NCBI GenBank assembly: GCA_023897205.1
Contig: JAHWDD010000010.1
Span: forward strand, 1,612,001 to 1,676,000
DNA length: 64,000 nucleotides
From: Exophiala sp. HKRS030
Taxonomy: Eukaryota > Ascomycota > Eurotiomycetes > Chaetothyriales > Herpotrichiellaceae
Reading direction: 5' to 3'
Position 1 is the stretch's first letter. The number at the start of each line of letters is the position of its first letter. The notes under the pieces were generated by a model, which saw only the letters and a program-made list of their open reading frames with translations, was not told where the DNA came from and did not search any database. The translations under genes and the position numbers were made by a program. This document shows positions 44,101 through 54,500 of this stretch, one piece after another.

Positions 44101-44884
44101 AGAGCTCAAAAGGCGTGAAGAAGCTGCACGAAAACGAAAAGAAGAGGAGGAAGACAAGGCGCGAAAAATTGCCGAGGAGCGGAAGAAAATTGTTGAAGAA
44201 ACTGAACGTCTTGCCGAACAAACTCGCGCCGAAGCTGCAGCACGTGAAGCCGCTGATTATACTGATGACGAGGAGACTGGAGAACGTATTAAGCGAAAAC
44301 CTAAGAAGGGAACTTCGAAACGTAAGAAGCGTGACGATGACGACGGCTTCATCGAGGATGATGGTGACGGTGACGGAGATGGAAGATCCGAGAGAACCGT
44401 GTCAAGAACACCGCTTTCAGGATCTGATGATGAAGCTCCTGCAACTGAGCAGCAACCAAAGAAGAAACGAAGGAAGCTCGAAAGAAAAAGCACAGCTAAA
44501 AAGGAAAAGAAACGACCAAAGGAAAACAGCAAGTACAAGTCTTCGGCTGTTGTTGTCGACTCGTCCGATTCTGAAGGACTGGCAGATGATCAGAGCGTAG
44601 CTGGAAGTCCTGTTGCCCGTGGTACACCAACACCAGAAATTGGTGAGACCAATGCTCCTGCCAGACGCGGTGATGATGAAGAGGACGAGGATGAGGTCAG
44701 ACCTAGGCAACCAACTAGGCAGCGAAAGCAACTCAGACTCATTGCGGATGACGATGATGATGATGACGAGGAGGACGAGGATGATGGTGGTGGTGGAGCG
44801 ACAAGTCAAAGAAGCAACGGCGCGAACGGTCATTCTAGCGAGCGTTCGAGGGCAAGAATCAGTGACGATGACGATGATGAGTAG
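41138..44884 (+). CDS. CTR9: Paf1 complex subunit CTR9 (TPR protein)
   Basis: Scaffold of the Paf1 complex, which travels with RNA polymerase II and promotes histone modification and elongation. One long exon, 1248 aa. N-terminal signature IDIPVSGGLDADEAVEVNLED; then WITIALAYAKQGQIDHAVEIL and at least ten TPR-type helices (for example LGYRERAQAAWERALALNPKSKVAH, YDLARTYEALGL-like repeats, FDKALQLDPKNAYAAQGIAIAL). A coiled-coil region rich in Glu/Lys/Arg follows (LREAKERRQEELKRREE), and the C-terminal tail is strongly acidic and basic (DDDDDEEDEDD). It is complete and intron-free, of usual length for filamentous fungi. Confidence 0.96.
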   Translation: MAATSLKNGSQSSLPGVTPSSRFADIPAAIDIPVSGGLDADEAVEVNLEDHLEDPTELCQLLENEKAAKNLWITIALAYAKQGQIDHAVEILHKGLGSLARSGPKDRLSLLACVAWLDLLKSRQAPRVVGESHQLTDTKTKDSYLREATQTINEALRLNPAFPPLYLTQGVLFLLRASLQSATKTGADAERAESLKQALKCFDDALRSSDGRNLMAKMGRARTLYLQKQYAQALQAYQDVLSKLPGLTDPDPRIGIGACLWQLGYRERAQAAWERALALNPKSKVAHALLAVYYLTESAKYPTGDPQFSKLYKLAITDHARRAYDSDKNFPIACATFATYFLSTGRYDTVEPLARKAIEQTDINAIASDGWYLLARKEHSKGDLVKANDGYSKADQARGGLDKGYFPAKFGLIQIMIQSGDLQGAKFRLESLAQINRHVEAMTLLGCIYAEEAFSTATTITKEEKAAAARKATQLLENVRKSWSDEKSRVRPDESVLLYLARLYEQEKPLESLKCLQTVEVMQLEKMPDDEKPPPGEDEEADLALIRENLPPQLLNNIACFLYESEAYSVARETFQIALNACVKLTERQEAEKQALEEDKINAEDVDNSDTDALVTTISYNLARTYEALGLIAEAQKVYEGLLARHPDYTDASARLAYIALETSPREEGPRKVHQVYQADHANTEVRALMGWYHHSAKKKTSNLAEDTENRHYKHTLQNYDKHDLYSLTGMGNVHLAIARDMPRNNEAEKEKRSKMYSKAYEFFDKALQLDPKNAYAAQGIAIALCDDKKAYSEALQIFTKVKDTVRSATVHTNLGHVFTELRQYSRGVEHYELALKAEGRGDNAQLLACLARAQLLKGKADRSTLALTTALDYMKRALSTQPDSPHLQFNVAFIQFQIAQHVNTAKETDRTLEDVDAAIAGLEEAIETFERVAQHKQPPYPKSALEQRAAMGKNTMRNQLERARKNQATFETENATKLREAKERRQEELKRREEAARKRKEEEEDKARKIAEERKKIVEETERLAEQTRAEAAAREAADYTDDEETGERIKRKPKKGTSKRKKRDDDDGFIEDDGDGDGDGRSERTVSRTPLSGSDDEAPATEQQPKKKRRKLERKSTAKKEKKRPKENSKYKSSAVVVDSSDSEGLADDQSVAGSPVARGTPTPEIGETNAPARRGDDEEDEDEVRPRQPTRQRKQLRLIADDDDDDDEEDEDDGGGGATSQRSNGANGHSSERSRARISDDDDDE

Positions 44885-45393
44885 CATTGCCTCTTCTCAT
44901 TGGCCATTAGTGGAATTTGAGGTTTTGTACTCTAGATAATCTACATTGCTATAAATTGCAAATCTTGTTTTAGATGTAGAGCCCAATCGAAGGTGCTTCG
45001 CTTACGTGTAGCCAAGCTAACTGTATGACTATTTGACGACCTTGATTTATAGATTAGATCTGCGTGGACGATAGTTTAACAAAACCAGTAATGCCAAAAG
45101 CCGACGTTACCCTTTTGAAGCAAGCAGTAGTAAACCATGTGCGTCCAATTCTCATTTGTGATAAGGGAACATTGATTCCCGACCTGTTTATGAAGTCTTT
45201 GCCGGTGTGGAGTATCGACGTAGTGGGCCGAAGGGTACATGACTCAAGACCAGGCTGCAGCCTTGCCTCATGATTCATACACGACGACTTTCGAATTTCC
45301 ATCATCGACATTACGCCTGTCCTTAACACTCTTTCAAAGCTAAGCCTGCAAAGCCTCTCGGGCGACAGGTTGAATCTCAACAAATGCCAGAAT
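44885..45393. other. Intergenic region between CTR9 and ESS2-like gene
   Basis: 509 bp in tandem orientation. AT-rich first half fits a 3' UTR; the rest is the promoter of the next gene. Nothing else seen. Confidence 0.5.
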
Positions 45394-47094
45394 ATGTCTC
45401 AAGACCCTACACAAGCGCTGACCAAGCGCTCCTCCAGCGATGTATCGCTCATGCCACCCCCGCCATTCAAGCGCATCAAACGACCCTCAACAGTCCTCGA
45501 CGAAGATCAATACACTGCCGCACTGTCCGAGATCATAGCCCGAGATTATTTCCCCGGTCTACTGGAAAGCCAAGCTCAACATGAATATCTGGCTGCTTTG
45601 GAATCGGACAATGACGCATGGATTGCAGAAGCGGCCAAGAAACTGCGAGAGGCTGCAATGCCTACTTCTTCGAAGCGGCGAGGAGCGAGAAACACCAGGT
45701 TCAACGCTACGCCTTCGGCGACACCGCTATCACACAGGCAGGTGGGTGTCTCAGATACACCGCTGGGATATAATGGCAATGACACACCGATGACCACCGC
45801 CAGCGGGTCTCAAGTATCTGAATTCTCGGAACCCTCAAAGACGGGATTAGACACCTCGACACTAACTCTAGCCAAATTCCAAGCCAAATACACTTCGGAA
45901 GACAACGAATCATTCAATACAGTGTTAGACAAGCAGAATCAAAAGCGGCGCGAGAAGAACGCCCATCTATGGTCTCAAGATCAACGCATCCCCTCAGCTC
46001 GACAGATCGCACACCGAGCCCGCGAGGCACGGCTACTAACGCAGAAGCAGGACGCCGAAGCTGCTGGCACCGGGAATGCACTGGTACCCATGACGTTCGG
46101 CGCAACAGATCAACGGCCAGCACAGCCAGATGCGTGGAAGATCAAACGGCCCGACAACGCATTCATGTTCAACACCGAGTCGGTCGACGAAGACGGCATG
46201 CAAACGGTCATGGACGTGAAAGAGCAAAATTCCAAAATCGGCCCACGCCACGTCGTCCATGCAAACACACGCTTCCCCTCCGCAGCCATGTATCGAGAGG
46301 ACCCAGGCCCCATCCCGCCCTCGCCATCCCTGAACACAGACATAATCGCACGCCGCGACGCACGCCGAGCCCAGCGCGACGGCGCACACTCATCCTCCCT
46401 CTCCGAAACCGACTGCAGGACTGACTCCGAATACAACGGCGCCTCCACGCCACGCGTGAACGGATACACATTCGTCGAAGAAGACGAGCCGGAAAACCTA
46501 GCACCTCAAATCAATCCCACCTCCGTCTCCCAGGGCCCCAGCTACCGCGACCTCCTCGCAGGCCAGACGGGCGACGGCACCCCCAACCCGTTCAAGATCA
46601 ACGAGATCCGCAAGCGCGAGGATCTGCATCTGCGCATGGTCGAGAAACAAGCGCGGGCGAAGCGCGAGAAGGGCAGAGAGACTGAGCGTGGTCGTCTGCT
46701 TGACCATGATCATGCTGATGGTGATTCGAAATCGAGTATCTTCTCTACATCGACATCTAAAACTCCGTCTCGCGGTGGCAGTGGCGTTGGGAACTGGACG
46801 CCCGGCACAATCCTCCCAGCCTCGACCTCGACCTCGACATCGTCTTCCTTCACAGGCAAAGGCTCAAGCAAACACAGCAATGCAATCGGCAACATGACGC
46901 CCGCGGCGCGACGACTGATGGAGAAACTCGGCGGCGGGAGAACACCCATGCACAGAGGATCAGCCGGAGCCGGAGCTGGCGGCGAACGGGATAGAGAGTT
47001 GGCAGGGAGAGATATGTGGACGCCGACGACGAGAACGCCTAGTGGCGGCGGCGGCGGCGGTAGGACACCGAGGAGGAGTCGTGTGGCGAAATGA
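45394..47094 (+). CDS. ESS2/DGCR14 (Es2) family nuclear splicing-associated protein
   Basis: Nuclear protein linked to the spliceosome C complex (DGCR14 in animals, Bis1 in fission yeast). One exon, 566 aa from the ATG at 45394 (MSQDPTQALTKRSS). Key Es2 features: PSTVLDEDQYTAALSEIIARDYFPGL, a conserved segment near the start; TPLGYNGNDTPMTTASGSQVS; LTLAKFQAKYTSEDNESFNTVLD; KNAHLWSQDQ; WKIKRPDNAFMFNTESVD; HANTRFP. Near the C-terminus NMTPAARRLMEKLGGGRTPM and a Gly/Arg-rich tail ending RTPRRSRVAK. Low-complexity Ser/Thr stretches lie between. Typical length for fungi. Confidence 0.92.
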   Translation: MSQDPTQALTKRSSSDVSLMPPPPFKRIKRPSTVLDEDQYTAALSEIIARDYFPGLLESQAQHEYLAALESDNDAWIAEAAKKLREAAMPTSSKRRGARNTRFNATPSATPLSHRQVGVSDTPLGYNGNDTPMTTASGSQVSEFSEPSKTGLDTSTLTLAKFQAKYTSEDNESFNTVLDKQNQKRREKNAHLWSQDQRIPSARQIAHRAREARLLTQKQDAEAAGTGNALVPMTFGATDQRPAQPDAWKIKRPDNAFMFNTESVDEDGMQTVMDVKEQNSKIGPRHVVHANTRFPSAAMYREDPGPIPPSPSLNTDIIARRDARRAQRDGAHSSSLSETDCRTDSEYNGASTPRVNGYTFVEEDEPENLAPQINPTSVSQGPSYRDLLAGQTGDGTPNPFKINEIRKREDLHLRMVEKQARAKREKGRETERGRLLDHDHADGDSKSSIFSTSTSKTPSRGGSGVGNWTPGTILPASTSTSTSSSFTGKGSSKHSNAIGNMTPAARRLMEKLGGGRTPMHRGSAGAGAGGERDRELAGRDMWTPTTRTPSGGGGGGRTPRRSRVAK

Positions 47095-47989
<895 letters not shown>

Positions 47990-49894
47990 TCAGATAGTAT
48001 TCAGAACTCCAACAAGAAGTGCAATAAACATTGCAGTTGATCCACTCAGTGTCGCAACAGTTCTCACTCCATCGCTGAGATAATAAGCAGCTCCGAGATA
48101 ACTACAAGTGATTAGGCCTGAGTCGTTACTTCTGGTTCCATAATCATTGTTGGAGCGTGAATCATGACTGGGACACCCAAAGCCGAAAATGGCTGGACAG
48201 CTTTGAACGAGATCATAGCAAAGATCTTCACAAGGTAAGACTTCTTTGTATGGACCTGGTTTGATAATCTCGTCTATAAGTGGATTTCGTGAGGAGTTGG
48301 TTGCAATCGAGTTCAACATTGACTGATCGATGCTGAATTGTGAAGAATCGGTGATCGAACTACCATTCACAAATGGTTGTCCAAGAGCTCGTGGCATGAG
48401 CCAGTTGTCGGTATTGCTGTAATCAGCGCAACGAGGTATCGTCACAGCACAGAGCCAGGTTTTATAAGCTCGTGCACAATCGTCACAATTTCGAGCAAGA
48501 GAATACTGAGATGAAGAGGTAGTGTTGCAAGGTATTTGTTGTAATGAATAGTTGAAGTATTGGTACATTTGTGCAGCATATGAGTCGTACAACGCAGCAA
48601 GTTCTGGTGCGCCAGTCCTAGGAGAAAAAGTGTTTGGATTTGTCGGTACAGCGTAGGCAACTTCGGAGCAAAAAGAAAGATTGTACATCAATGCACAATT
48701 ATCTTCAGTCTTGGTTTCGAACGCAATTGTTTCCCAGATCGTACCCCCACCACCAACGACGCCATTTCCTGAGGCAGTGCTATTACCTTCCATGGCTAGA
48801 ACACCCCAATATTGGGATGTGGCATTTAGTCCGTTGATATAGAATTGCTCTTTTGGTTTACCCCCAAGTCCGCGATTGGTCATCTCGGCGATGTTTTGGT
48901 TATTGAAGCCTCCAATATTTGCAGCAACTCGGGCATTGTTTTTCAAACCGCAAAAAGATTTTCTCAATGCAGAAATTGCACGCTCTTTCTGGGAAAAGGC
49001 AAAAACCCCATATGGAGGGGGAGAAAGTTCCATCCACTGTTTGTAGACAGTTTCATTTGGCGGAGCCTTAGTCGTGTCATCGGTGATCAGCAGTGCAGCG
49101 TGATTGTCACCATCGACGAAAAAGAGGTTTGGCGAAGTGTTTGACCAGTGATATGGCGCATCGTTCGAGGCTGCAATTTCATAGTTCCAAATTCCAGTAA
49201 ACCCAGTCACATTCGGAGCGGATATTCCCACATATATATCACCAGTCGTGTCATCTGCGTTCAATTCAAAGAAACCAAAGCCCCCATCCACTTGGTATGT
49301 ACGCTGGTTTGCATCGTTCACGCCAGGACCTGGTTTCTCATTCGAGCTGGAGAGAGATACATAGAGTTGTAGTTGAGGTGGAATGGCAGAATCTGAGTCT
49401 GGGTCGGACGCATTCGATATGGGTTGTAGACATGTGTTGATGGTAACATACACCATATTCAGAGCCTGCCTCCTCTTCAATTCATGTATGGTTTCATCAA
49501 TGCCCCGTTCTACCAATGTGTCATTCGGTAGACCAGTTCCCACAACTCCGTGCGGTCCATTAATCTCATCCCTTGTGAAGACCCAATTCTGGGTCTCTCC
49601 GACATTGATATTCTTGTTTTGTGGAAAGTTATTAGTGAGTGCCGATACTCCGTCCGCGGCTCGAGGTTGTAGTCTAGTAGGTTGTTGATGTGAGGTTTTC
49701 AGGATGTCATTGTGATCGTCTTCGAAGTCTTGATCGAAGACTGCGGAGAGATGGGAATGCTCTGACGCAACGCTCGAATCCAGATCCAAAGCATAAGCGA
49801 AGTGGGGTTTCGTAAGGGAGAGGTATACGATGACCAGAATAAATGATGCTGCAAGACTGGCAGCCAGGCGGAATTGTAATTTTGGTGGAGGCAT
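47990..49894 (-). CDS. MID1: MID1 subunit of the stretch-activated calcium channel
   Basis: Plasma-membrane/ER glycoprotein that works with Cch1 in calcium influx. One exon, 634 aa. Hydrophobic N-terminus FRLAASLAASFILVIVYLSL. Mid1 signatures: VYVTINTCLQP, FGFFELNADDTTGDIYVGI, HAALLITDDTT, FAFSQKERAISALRKSFCGLKN, QFYINGLNATSQYWGVLAMEG, and NLSFCSEVAYAVPTNP. The cysteine-rich C-terminal region has CDDCARAYKTWLCAVTIPRC and VLPCEDLCYDLVQSCP. Many N-glycosylation sequons (NVTG, NYSL, NSSR). It ends in a hydrophobic stretch (STAMFIALLVGVLNTI) that could be a GPI signal. Complete. Confidence 0.95.
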   Translation of the reverse strand: MPPPKLQFRLAASLAASFILVIVYLSLTKPHFAYALDLDSSVASEHSHLSAVFDQDFEDDHNDILKTSHQQPTRLQPRAADGVSALTNNFPQNKNINVGETQNWVFTRDEINGPHGVVGTGLPNDTLVERGIDETIHELKRRQALNMVYVTINTCLQPISNASDPDSDSAIPPQLQLYVSLSSSNEKPGPGVNDANQRTYQVDGGFGFFELNADDTTGDIYVGISAPNVTGFTGIWNYEIAASNDAPYHWSNTSPNLFFVDGDNHAALLITDDTTKAPPNETVYKQWMELSPPPYGVFAFSQKERAISALRKSFCGLKNNARVAANIGGFNNQNIAEMTNRGLGGKPKEQFYINGLNATSQYWGVLAMEGNSTASGNGVVGGGGTIWETIAFETKTEDNCALMYNLSFCSEVAYAVPTNPNTFSPRTGAPELAALYDSYAAQMYQYFNYSLQQIPCNTTSSSQYSLARNCDDCARAYKTWLCAVTIPRCADYSNTDNWLMPRALGQPFVNGSSITDSSQFSIDQSMLNSIATNSSRNPLIDEIIKPGPYKEVLPCEDLCYDLVQSCPAIFGFGCPSHDSRSNNDYGTRSNDSGLITCSYLGAAYYLSDGVRTVATLSGSTAMFIALLVGVLNTI

Positions 49895-50228
49895 TTTCGA
49901 AGTCCAGCTCCGGTCGCAGAAAGACAGGCGGACGGGGTATTATAACTCCGTCATAATTTACAAAAGATTGTTGTCGCGTCGTTGGACAAATGGTTGAGTA
50001 AGATGAGTGTGGTTGTAGATGATGATGATGATGGATTGCGACGACTATCAATTTGTCCGGGGTTTGTCACGTGACTCTGTTCTGTGGTTGAATCCGCCAC
50101 TTCAACATCAGATTACCATCTTGATATACCGTCACAAACTGTTAAAAATCTCTGATTTCATTAGTTAGTTCATATTTGAGACAAGAAGTTGCGGGTCCTA
50201 CTGAAACACGGCACTGCAGACCCCAAAG
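49895..50228. promoter_or_regulatory. Bidirectional promoter region, MID1 / RING gene
   Basis: 334 bp between divergent starts; contains a CACGTG core at about 50068-50073 and GATGAT repeats at 50017-50034. Confidence 0.45.
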
Positions 50229-51517
50229 ATGCCCGAGACTTGCGAACATAAGCCGATCACAGGTTGCGTGTTAACTGCTGTCTCGGGATGTTGTGCCTGC
50301 GTCGACAAACGAGCTGTCGCTCCTACCTATCCTATCTATATTGATGGCGAAGGCCTAAGGATGCAAGGCAAGCGCTGGTCTCGATATTGTTGGAAGTGCA
50401 GAGGTAGGGATCCTGTTGACTCTCTCGCAGTTTGGACATTTTGATTCCATATCAGTATCACAGTAACACAACATCTCCAATCACTCGTTTGTCTGACTTA
50501 TCATTATTTTGTATCAGATCATTGGAATCTAGTATCAACATCACCACATTCGCTTGAAATGAATCCAGACCTTCCTGGATCCCCGAACCCTATGGGTCGG
50601 ATGTACAACCAGATGGTATCATCCAACCCCCAACAGCAGTCATGGTCCTTTGATGGCCTTTCCGATCAGGGACGCCGCCGACGACGACAAAATCGTCGGC
50701 AGATACCATTAGCCCTTCAGAACACCTTGAAACCAATGTACCATCCCAAAGAGATGCCATTCAACAAAACTGGAGACACAGACCAAATCCGCAGATTACT
50801 CAAAATGCTCAGAATCCTCGGTATCCTCAAAATCCTCAACAACCTCGGCCGCCTCATCAAAATCCATTTGGGACCAGAGAAGAAATTGAATCAGAAGATT
50901 ACCAAAGTCCAGTGGCACAGATGTTTGGTAGAGCATGGGGTCGCTATAGGGATGCAGAACTGGCTCGTCTGAACAGCCCCGTGACCGAGCAACTGTCGAT
51001 GCCTCAGCCTTTACCGCAACCTAATTATCAACCTTCTGCCCAACGATTTTCACAATTACGCGGCTTGGACGACTCGATTGCTCTTGTCCAAGAAACTCTC
51101 AACAGACTTCACATGAGGCCAGGACCACCAAATCCAATATTACAAGGTCCTTTGGGACCTGTAGACTATCCCAGTCCCCTTGATGATTTTCATCACTCTG
51201 AGGAATTCCTCCAAACTCTCGACGTTGAACGAATCAATCCGATCGATGCACAGCCACGACCGCCGCCTCTGACTAATGAACAGATGACTGTGAGTATTGC
51301 TTGCAAGATTTGTACCGAGCAAAAGGCCGATACTTTATTCGATCCTTGCATGCATATTGTTGTGTGTCATTGGTGTTCACAATTACTACAAGACGCCGTT
51401 CGACAGCGTCGAAGAGAACAGCATTCACATCCCGGAGCTAATCCCGGACCTAATAGATGGCAATGTCCCCTTTGTCGGCGTAAAGTCATGACAGCGCGAA
51501 GGGTATATCTTGGGTGA
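50229..51517 (+). CDS. RING-HC finger protein (putative E3 ubiquitin ligase)
   Basis: Fungal RING protein, about 366 aa. Exon 1 is 50229-50403 (YPIYIDGEGLRMQGKRWSRYCWKC); intron 50404-50517; exon 2 starts at 50518 and continues as DHWNLVSTSPHSLE. Further on the coding frame changes: upstream residues use one frame to about 50669 and the rest, from GTPPTTTKSSAD, uses another. Either an intron 50596-50669 (weak donor GTCGGA) or one missing G in GGG (50669-50671) explains it. The C-terminus is a C3HC4 RING: CKIC-x13-CMH-x3-CHWC, then CPLCRRKV. The middle is Asn/Gln/Pro-rich. Substrates unknown. The RING itself is intact and the last exon ends cleanly. Confidence 0.8.
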
Positions 51518-54500
51518 AAGAAGATTGTCCATGATTTGGTTAGAGCTTCACCAAGCCCCACTCTGATGTGACTGAAGGTGTTGAGTGTTCCATGGTTTTT
51601 TTTGCTGTTCGAATTCTCCGAATTGGTAGAATTATTCCTCAGAGATAGACAGCATATGTCCAGTTTTGGCAAGCAATTTCTGGAAGAAATACTACATACA
51701 AGTATCACCTGAATGTCCTTAGAAACCTGAGGAATTATCAATGAACAATTAAGATTGCATTGAAGTACCATTAGAATGGAACAACTTGTATCGTACGTCA
51801 AGTGAAGCCTGGTCATCTCAATTACTGCCAACTGGTGCGCTACACATGAATGGTATGATGAGGACAGATATCGTCACTTTTATGGGAATAAAAGCTAGGA
51901 AAGCATATGGAACAAATCGTAGAGTATGTCACTTGCACAGCTACAGTCACCATTCAACACGTCTGATCAACAGAGGTTATTCACCCGACTCTAGTCTCTC
52001 TCCTATCTTATATATCATTCTGCCCACACCTCATACCTCACAGCCCCAACCACGAGGCTACAAAAGCAGCCGCCAAAAACACGCAATAGACAGAACGCAC
52101 TAACGCGGCAGCCGCCTGCCAGATAGCAGTCTAGACACTAGAGTCTGGACAATCACACTGCCACCCTCTAGCTACCTAGGTAGGTCGTCATGACGACGCT
52201 CCCGGGCGAAAACAATATAAATCTGTCACGCCCCCAACGGCGGCGACCACGACAACGATGAGAATAAGACAGGGAGACGACACAACGACGTCCAATGTCG
52301 TGAGACATTGAGAGCACCTCCGAATCAGCGTGTAGAGTGAGGTCGATGCGAGATTTTCTCTCCTACCTTCTCTGGTAATGTTGGGTTATACAGCCTCGTC
52401 GACCACGACCACGACGACGAGGCTATGTTCTTGAAATCTGGAAACCAACGTATTTCCGGATTTGATTTTCTTACTCATCCTTCTCCGTTTCATTTCCGTT
52501 CTGACCCACGGACGCCTTCTGTCTTTGCTTTCTTTTCCTTTTCCTTGTTCGTTGCCGTTAGTATATTGCTTCTTGTCGAATTCCTCTTACCTCACCCTAC
52601 CCAACCACCCACGCATCTGAACCACGCCTTCCCCCCTCTCCCCCCTTCCCCTTTCTACAGCCTGATGGGCAAATTGCCCTGTGTCACATGAGACTGAGAC
52701 TGAGATCGAGACTCACGATCAGGCTCAGGGCTCAAACTAAAGCTAAGGCTGAGGGTAGGCACGGGGCTGAACAAAAACGCCAATTCCAGTAGGCAATCAA
52801 ATCGATAAATGATATGCACGAACCAAACGATCGATTTTCTGCGGCTGAAAAAGGCAAAGAAAGGGATACGAAATGGCGTCTCTTCTCTTGGGTGTTTAAT
52901 TCCCCCTTTTTTTCTTCTTCCCCATTGTTTTCTTCTCCTTTGAAAACTTTCACCGCTCGTGACTGACTCTATCTGTGTGGTTGGCTGGTTAGCCGGTTGC
53001 CTTCTCGGCCCCGCTGTATCGTCTAACAATAGTGTACTACTGTACTCGTATATGATGACTCGTGTGGATGGAAACATTGAAGTCTTTGGAGATAGGTTTT
53101 CGATGTGCGGGGGGGAGGGGCCCTCGTATTCAGCCTCGGCCCTCGTGGGAATGAACGAGATCTTTGCCCGTTTTACATTAGGGACCGAGGGGCTGTTTCC
53201 CTGTGCGAAATTTTTGACTAGATCAAATGGGCTGCAAAAAGTTACAAATCAGTTTGCCTGTAGCCTGTGCGCGTATATATCAGGAATCTACTTTGTGGCT
53301 AATATTCCCCATCTGGGTAATACCCACACAAGGTCTCTGCAGACGTTACAGATGAATGCATCTTTTAGCACAAGGCAACCGCGAACTACGGATCCTTTGA
53401 TGTCATCCTACTCCCCTGGTGAATGGTGAATCCTTCGATGTCGGAGATTTTGGGGGCTGGGCTTACAGGCCTTTTGGCACTACCTATGAAAACAACCTCA
53501 ATGGAGAATCGGCTTTCCCGCATGGTTTCCTTTGTCGAATATTCGGTGGATTCTTCTTTGGGTAGCCCAAGCCGACGTATATCAAAACGGATCCCGAGGT
53601 GACATAGCGTCAGCAGAAGGAAATCCCAATCAATTCGCGATTTTGTCGACTCCGAGGTTCTTTGGACGTCTGAAATTGTTTTGATGCCTTTGGAGGAGAG
53701 TAAGCCCATGACGAGGATGACGTTGCTCTGCCCGTGACGAAAGGCTCAGAGAGAAACTCGGAACCATCTGAGATCCGGCGTACCAGCATTAGCAAGCCGC
53801 AACTGCGAAAGGCCGTTATATGCAGGGTAATCAACACTGTAACACGGCTCCGCTCATACATAGACCGGTGAGCTCTTGATCTCAGATGGTTGTCTGCACG
53901 AGGCAGATAGAGGAAATGACAGAGCTGTTTCCACAAGTTACGCATGCCTCATAGAAGCAAGGTTGCTTCAGATGAGGTTTGAGAGCTTTCCGCACTCGAA
54001 CTCCTATGACCTCGTATCCATGATTCATCATCGAGCACACGGTATCTCTTGATGAGTGTCTCGACTAGCATTCCGGGCGCCTCGAAGTGAAGGCACTGTT
54101 GCTATCGCCTTGAGTTATACAAACCTTGTTTGATTATGAAGCCTTTCAATGACGTCTGGACCAATGTTTCGGCTGCGCGCATGATGAAATGATGGTTTTC
54201 AAAGCTTGGGCCGCATGGATTAAGGCATATTCCTCGTGATTGTAAAGTTGAAGCGAGTCTTCTGGAGTGCTCTTGCTGTTGCTGTCCAAGTTTCGGCTAG
54301 ACGAGAAGCAATACGACTCATGGGAAGTCGGGTTCCGGAACCGAAGCTGAACGCCCTGATACTGCTCTCATTTCGGTTACAGCAAGTACTGAGTGACTCG
54401 CGATGCAAGGCATATAATATAGTGTGTGCTGCAGAAAAAGGCAATCAAAGTTTCGTCATGTTATGCAATACAAGCGTGACGGCAAGCATGTAGTAGGTCA

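Noticed and set aside
44417..44887. 156-codon minus-strand frame
   Set aside because: Antisense to the acidic/basic low-complexity tail of CTR9.
45969..46424. 151-codon plus-strand Arg/His-rich frame
   Set aside because: Alternative frame of the ESS2-like gene.
51609..51640. GTTCGAATTC resembling a tRNA B box
   Set aside because: No matching acceptor stem, A box or cloverleaf around it.
52425..52691. 88-codon frame with hydrophobic segment and start MFLKSGNQ
   Set aside because: Lies in pyrimidine-rich DNA that gives Phe/Leu/Pro frames by composition; no partner exon found.
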